DNA of 35,281 nt from Candolleomyces eurysporus (Eukaryota > Basidiomycota > Agaricomycetes > Agaricales > Psathyrellaceae). Below are positions 32,262-35,281 of the stretch, piece by piece. The translations under genes and the position numbers were made by a program. The stretch's first letter is position 1. Every line of letters starts with the position of its first letter. The stretch is taken from NCBI GenBank assembly GCA_027579435.1, contig JANBPK010000800.1, positions 1-35,281 on the forward strand, given 5' to 3'. The notes beneath the pieces are model-generated. The model was not told the DNA's origin, did no database searches, and was given only the letters and a program-made list of their open reading frames with translations.

Positions 32262-33415
32262 GCCTCACCCACCTTTTCTTTGGGCTCTGAGAGGATGACG
32301 CTGGCTTGTGGGCAAGCAGCACAACATGGAACAGTGTCAGGAGCTTCAGCGTGTGGACACTTGTTCTGAATAGGAATGAGGGAAGGTGAAATGAGAAAAC
32401 AGCAATGAACGAACCTTGTTGGAGGGCCCCTTCTCAGTCTTTACAGGGGGAGAATCTTCACAAGTGCGTTTGGTGGTTTTTACAGCCTTAGGGACTGAGC
32501 AAAGACCAGGGTTGATGAGGCCAGCATCAGGATGAATAGTCAGGTTGGTAGGCGACCCTGTCAAAGAATATATACATGTACCAGGGATCTTCTTTGGAGA
32601 GGCTGGTTTGGGCACAGGTTCCTTGTGGCTAGGACCTGGAGGAGACGATTCTTCATTGTTGTTGAACTGGAGCTGGTCCACGTCTTCCTCTTTATCATCC
32701 AAGTCATATACATAGGCAATTTGCGAGCAGATGACATGCTCAGACATAGAGCAAGGAAAAGAGGACAAGGAGACAAGCAACAAAGGAAGGGCTGAAGGAG
32801 AACTAGTGAGCAGGTCCTTTTGTTTCTTGGAAGGACAGAAGGCGGCCAGTAAGGGGAGGGTTTGAGATGCAACAAAGGCGATCCATTGTTGTAATTGCTG
32901 AATGGCCTTGTAGTTGTTGGTGTCGGCATGCTGCGGTAGTTCTCGCGCAAACTAAGAGAACAAATAATTACAAAGAAACAGGAGGAGGAGAGAGCAGTCA
33001 CATACAAAAAGGGGCAGGAGCTGGGTGAAGAAAGTAAGAGGAACAACACTGTTGGTGTTGGGCGGGCCTTTCTTCCACTTCAGAAGTGCCTTCATCTTCT
33101 CGTAGGCGGCAGCAAATATGTCAGAGGTTTTGAGAGGAGCAATACCCATGGTGTAGGAGGACGAGAGAGAAAGAAAGAAAGGGAATTTGGAATTTGGAGT
33201 CCACTGGCCATGGTTTATGTACTCATGAAAGATTCCGGAACTTTCTGGAAGATTAGGGTCAGGTAAGATGACCAAACACATTTGAATGTGCCTAGGATAT
33301 TTCAAAGAGGAGAGATAAAGTTCACAGTTTGATGGATACACGTAAAAACAGTCATCCCAAGACGATTTGTTGTCGAAGTGGTGTACCTGCTAAAATAGGA
33401 AACCCTAGAGTGATC

Positions 33416-33433
33416 TGGCGCCGTGAACAGTGA
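33416..33433 (+). other. retrotransposon primer-binding site
   Basis: TGGCGCCGTGAACAGTGA begins with TGG, complementary to a tRNA 3' CCA end, and TGGCGCC is the usual core of gypsy primer sites. It directly precedes a gag-like frame. The 5' LTR should end just left of it and therefore abuts or overlaps the upstream region of the zinc-cluster gene; its left edge was not located. Confidence 0.6.
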
Positions 33434-33443
33434 AGTGCCATTC

Positions 33444-34030
33444 ATGCCACAGGTTATGGAGAAGGAACAAGTAAGCTGGAAGCGGACTGGTGTCAGTTTA
33501 AAAAANTCACTGAGGACAGTGAGATTCTTAAGTTGGGAGGAGATGATGCAGCGCTTGCCTGCAGACCCTCAGAAAAATTGCAAAATAATAGAACTTTTCT
33601 TTGAAAGTGCTTCTGAATTAAAGTACTCAGACATGATTACGACTAATAGAACTTAGCATGTCTTCTGAACATTGCAAAACCAAGAGTAGAAGCAGTTCCT
33701 GGCTTCAGACTTAGTAGCTCTCAGGGATCTGGCTCAGTGACCCAAGTACGACAGTTCAGCAGCGGTGCTTTGTATTTGGAAGGCCCTGCAAAGGTATCCA
33801 AAGGATAGAGAAACAATTCAGAACCATGACTATGTGCCCGACCTGGCAAGATACAGCATAGGAAGAGAGTCTGCACAATACAAGGGACATTTGCCCTGAC
33901 ATTTGCTAAGTGGAAAGTGTAACATCACTCTGTGGCTTTGAGGACATGATGGCAAATCCGTTAAGTCAATTAAACATGACAGTTGCTGGATTTGGAAGGA
34001 CACACAACTCAGTTGTGGGCTTCTGAAGAA
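33444..34030 (+). pseudogene. gypsy gag relic, inactive
   Basis: One frame, starting MPQVMEKEQVSWKRTG at 33444, can be followed for nearly 600 nt through several stops: DPQKNCKIIELFFESASELK, LVALRDLAQ, PKYDSSAAVLCIWKALQRYP, HDYVPDLARYSIGRESAQYK, LSGKCNITLWL. Stops include TAG (33654), TGA (33738-33740) and TGA (33897-33899). Position just after the primer site and the RYP.D..R.HDYVPDL-type sequence fit a basidiomycete gypsy capsid (gag) region; the assignment rests mainly on context. N at 33506 follows a run of A. Confidence 0.5.
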
Positions 34031-35048
34031 CTGACGCGATGTGTGAACTGATGCAGAATGAGGGTGAAGACCGATGGACAGCTTTGGAACTCAGGATAGG
34101 TATTGGGGTTGCAAGCCGAACTTGGGCAAGAGAAATGCATGGAGTGCAGAGAGGTACAGAGTGCCTAGAGTCGGGGCAACAGTGTGATAAGGGCTTGAGA
34201 GTGGTGCCCAGCAAACCGGATAGATGGAAGTAGGGTCAAAAGCAAAGGTACTCACCTCTGAACCTATTCTGAACTATTAAAGCATGTGGAAATAGTGGAG
34301 TGCCGTCTTGGCAAGTGGTTCCAAACACGTCTCGGCACAAGTCTAAAAGAGTCGAGACCTCATTCTGGAGCCTAGATACCCTCATATGATTATTTCTTTT
34401 TGGACTAGTTGGTTTTATGTGTTTATATCTTTGTTTGTCTTGGATGTGTTTGCCAAACTTATTTACAGTATTTAATCTTGGACTCTAAGTAACTGAATCT
34501 ACATAGTGGGTAGCTAGCGTTGTATTTTGCGTCCGGGTCTGTGTTACCCACCAAATCTACGAGAGCCTTTCTGTTATCTTTTGCATGTTTAAGTTCAGAA
34601 GTCATTCGGAGGCCATGTCCTCATTGTGTTGTCAAAGTTATATTGTGTCGAGACTATGTTCTCACTTCTGAAGTTGAATCTGTTTATCGTTGAATTAGTT
34701 GTCTACAAAGTTTAGCTTCCGAAGCAATAACATCAAACCTGGTTGAGCCTTAGCTCCCCCCTCAAACTTGCAATCACAAAGTTTACATTCCAAAGCCTTA
34801 GTCCAACTAGACTTAGTGCTTTTCACTATACCTTTGCCCGCCTTTTATCTTCCAAAGATACTTAGTGTGTTTGTTTTGTGTGCATTGGTGTTAGAGTTAG
34901 GTTCTTTGTCTTGTTGTGTTTTGAGCCTTAAAACGCGACCTGCGCATCAAAATCCATGCATGGTACTGATGCTTGTTGAGATTGGCTGATGTAGTGATGA
35001 ATGTCAGGATTTCTTGTGCCTTCCTGTTGCTCGCGGAGCTTGCGAGCT
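34031..35048. other. no gene recognised; retroelement debris likely
   Basis: Lies between the gag relic (+) and the reverse-transcriptase fragment (-). A G-rich purine run on the minus strand (GAGGGGGAG, about 34755-34763) resembles a polypurine tract, and GTGGGTA/TACCCAC arms (34507-34552) could form a hairpin. Neither is decisive. Confidence 0.35.
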
Positions 35049-35281
35049 TTTCAGAATGCAAAACCATCTCAATCTATATGATGAATTTGACAGTTCATAT
35101 ACTCCTGCATCAATCTTCTGTTTAATCAAGCTGCAGATCCTGTCATAAAGTCCAGGAAGTACAGGACAGTTCTTCAGAACCCATGGAACATGGGTTACAG
35201 TAGGAATAATGATTGAAGGGAAGTATTCTGATTTGAAACTGCCTCTTTTGGTGTCATCCCATGCAAACGCCTTGTTATGAA
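35049..35281 (-). pseudogene. Ty3/gypsy reverse-transcriptase N-terminal fragment, runs off the right edge
   Basis: The minus strand from the right edge reads NKAFAWDDTKRGSFKSEYFP, then THVPWVLKN, LIKQKIDAGVYELSNSSYRL and RWFCILK, after which homology stops at a GCTCGC/GCGAGC hairpin (about 35031-35049). This is the linker and start of the RT domain in chromovirus-like gypsy polyproteins. The catalytic YxDD part is not present, so the copy is broken on its downstream side. Orientation is opposite to the gag relic, so they are different copies. Confidence 0.8.

Larger units (their letters stand above)
30658..33149 (-). pseudogene. Zn2Cys6-type zinc-cluster protein, disrupted by a solo LTR and stops
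   Basis: Starts in a good context (ACCATGG) at 33149: MGIAPLKTSDIFAAAYEKM. Exon 1 ends at 33006. Next comes 32951-32415 (YKAIQQLQQWIAFVASQ; an acidic/Pro part with YVYDLDDKEEDVDQLQ), then 32365 to the LTR insertion. Removing the 737-bp LTR and one 5-bp duplicate continues the frame as EKVGEAKIKVSLVKKNKAKA. Further on, an exon at about 31170-31000 carries six cysteines spaced CX2CX6CX11CX2CX6C, the spacing of fungal Zn(II)2Cys6 DNA-binding clusters. The last exon has QFAAKWEHLRNLTALANHQ and ends at 30658. Extra damage: TAG after ESPEAAT (31257-31259), TAG after NPVTF (about 30732) and a frame change near an A6G3 run (about 31455). Zn clusters usually lie N-terminally, so the central position is unusual. 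Confidence 0.7.

Noticed and set aside
32550..32573. 24-nt GTACAT...ACAG stretch as an intron in the zinc-cluster gene
   Set aside because: Far shorter than other introns here, and the frame is open without removing it.
32561..33049. 162-codon minus-strand frame
   Set aside because: Crosses an intron of the zinc-cluster gene in a different phase; Ser/Leu/Pro-rich shadow.

Overview
The window looks like repeat-rich DNA from a basidiomycete fungus, most likely an Agaricomycete. The genes are cut by many 49-78 nt GT-AG introns. They include a cytochrome P450 and a TPR-CHAT protein of the mushroom type, a KDZ-class transposase, Ty3/gypsy fragments and a Zn2Cys6-type protein. I see no prokaryotic operons, rRNA, CRISPR or convincing tRNA.

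Layout. 1-0.9 kb holds a broken F-box/LRR-type fragment (+). 1.83-3.53 kb holds a cytochrome P450 (-) whose exons splice in frame to the stop but whose 5' third is missing; the break coincides with the start of a dispersed repeat. 4.8-5.9 kb holds a decayed, intron-less copy of a cystathionine gamma-lyase-like gene (+). 3.5-10.4, 11.1-11.2, 15.4-17.1 and 18.9-20.3 kb hold at least six partial copies, in both orientations, of one multi-exon membrane-protein gene that I cannot name. The best copy (6.5-8.0 kb) still has matching splice phases, a TM helix and a conserved GLTD-STF signature. Embedded among these relics is the main gene of the left half, a TPR-CHAT protease-like gene (11.27-14.26 kb, -) with the His/Cys pair present.

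From about 20.4 kb to the end the window is mostly mobile DNA. There is an AGCCGC motif array (21.5-22.3 kb), a dead gypsy integrase (22.4-23.2 kb), a 5'-truncated KDZ transposase gene (23.3-24.3 kb) followed by a GTGGAC-rich tandem array with a 22-bp perfect palindrome, and a second dead gypsy integrase with a polypurine tract (25.6-26.4 kb). Then come an intron-rich unknown gene (26.6-28.0 kb, -), a 999-bp solo LTR with 5-bp target duplication, a Zn2Cys6-containing gene (30.66-33.15 kb, -) broken by a 737-b solo LTR of the same family, and a gypsy primer-binding site with a gag relic (33.4-34.0 kb). A gypsy reverse-transcriptase fragment runs off the right edge (-).

Isolated N bases mostly sit on homopolymers. 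In the CHAT gene one of them marks an apparent frameshift, so some breaks may be sequencing artefacts. Stops in the retroelement relics and the double interruption of the Zn2Cys6 gene look like real decay. Exon coordinates are manual readings and were not checked against transcripts.
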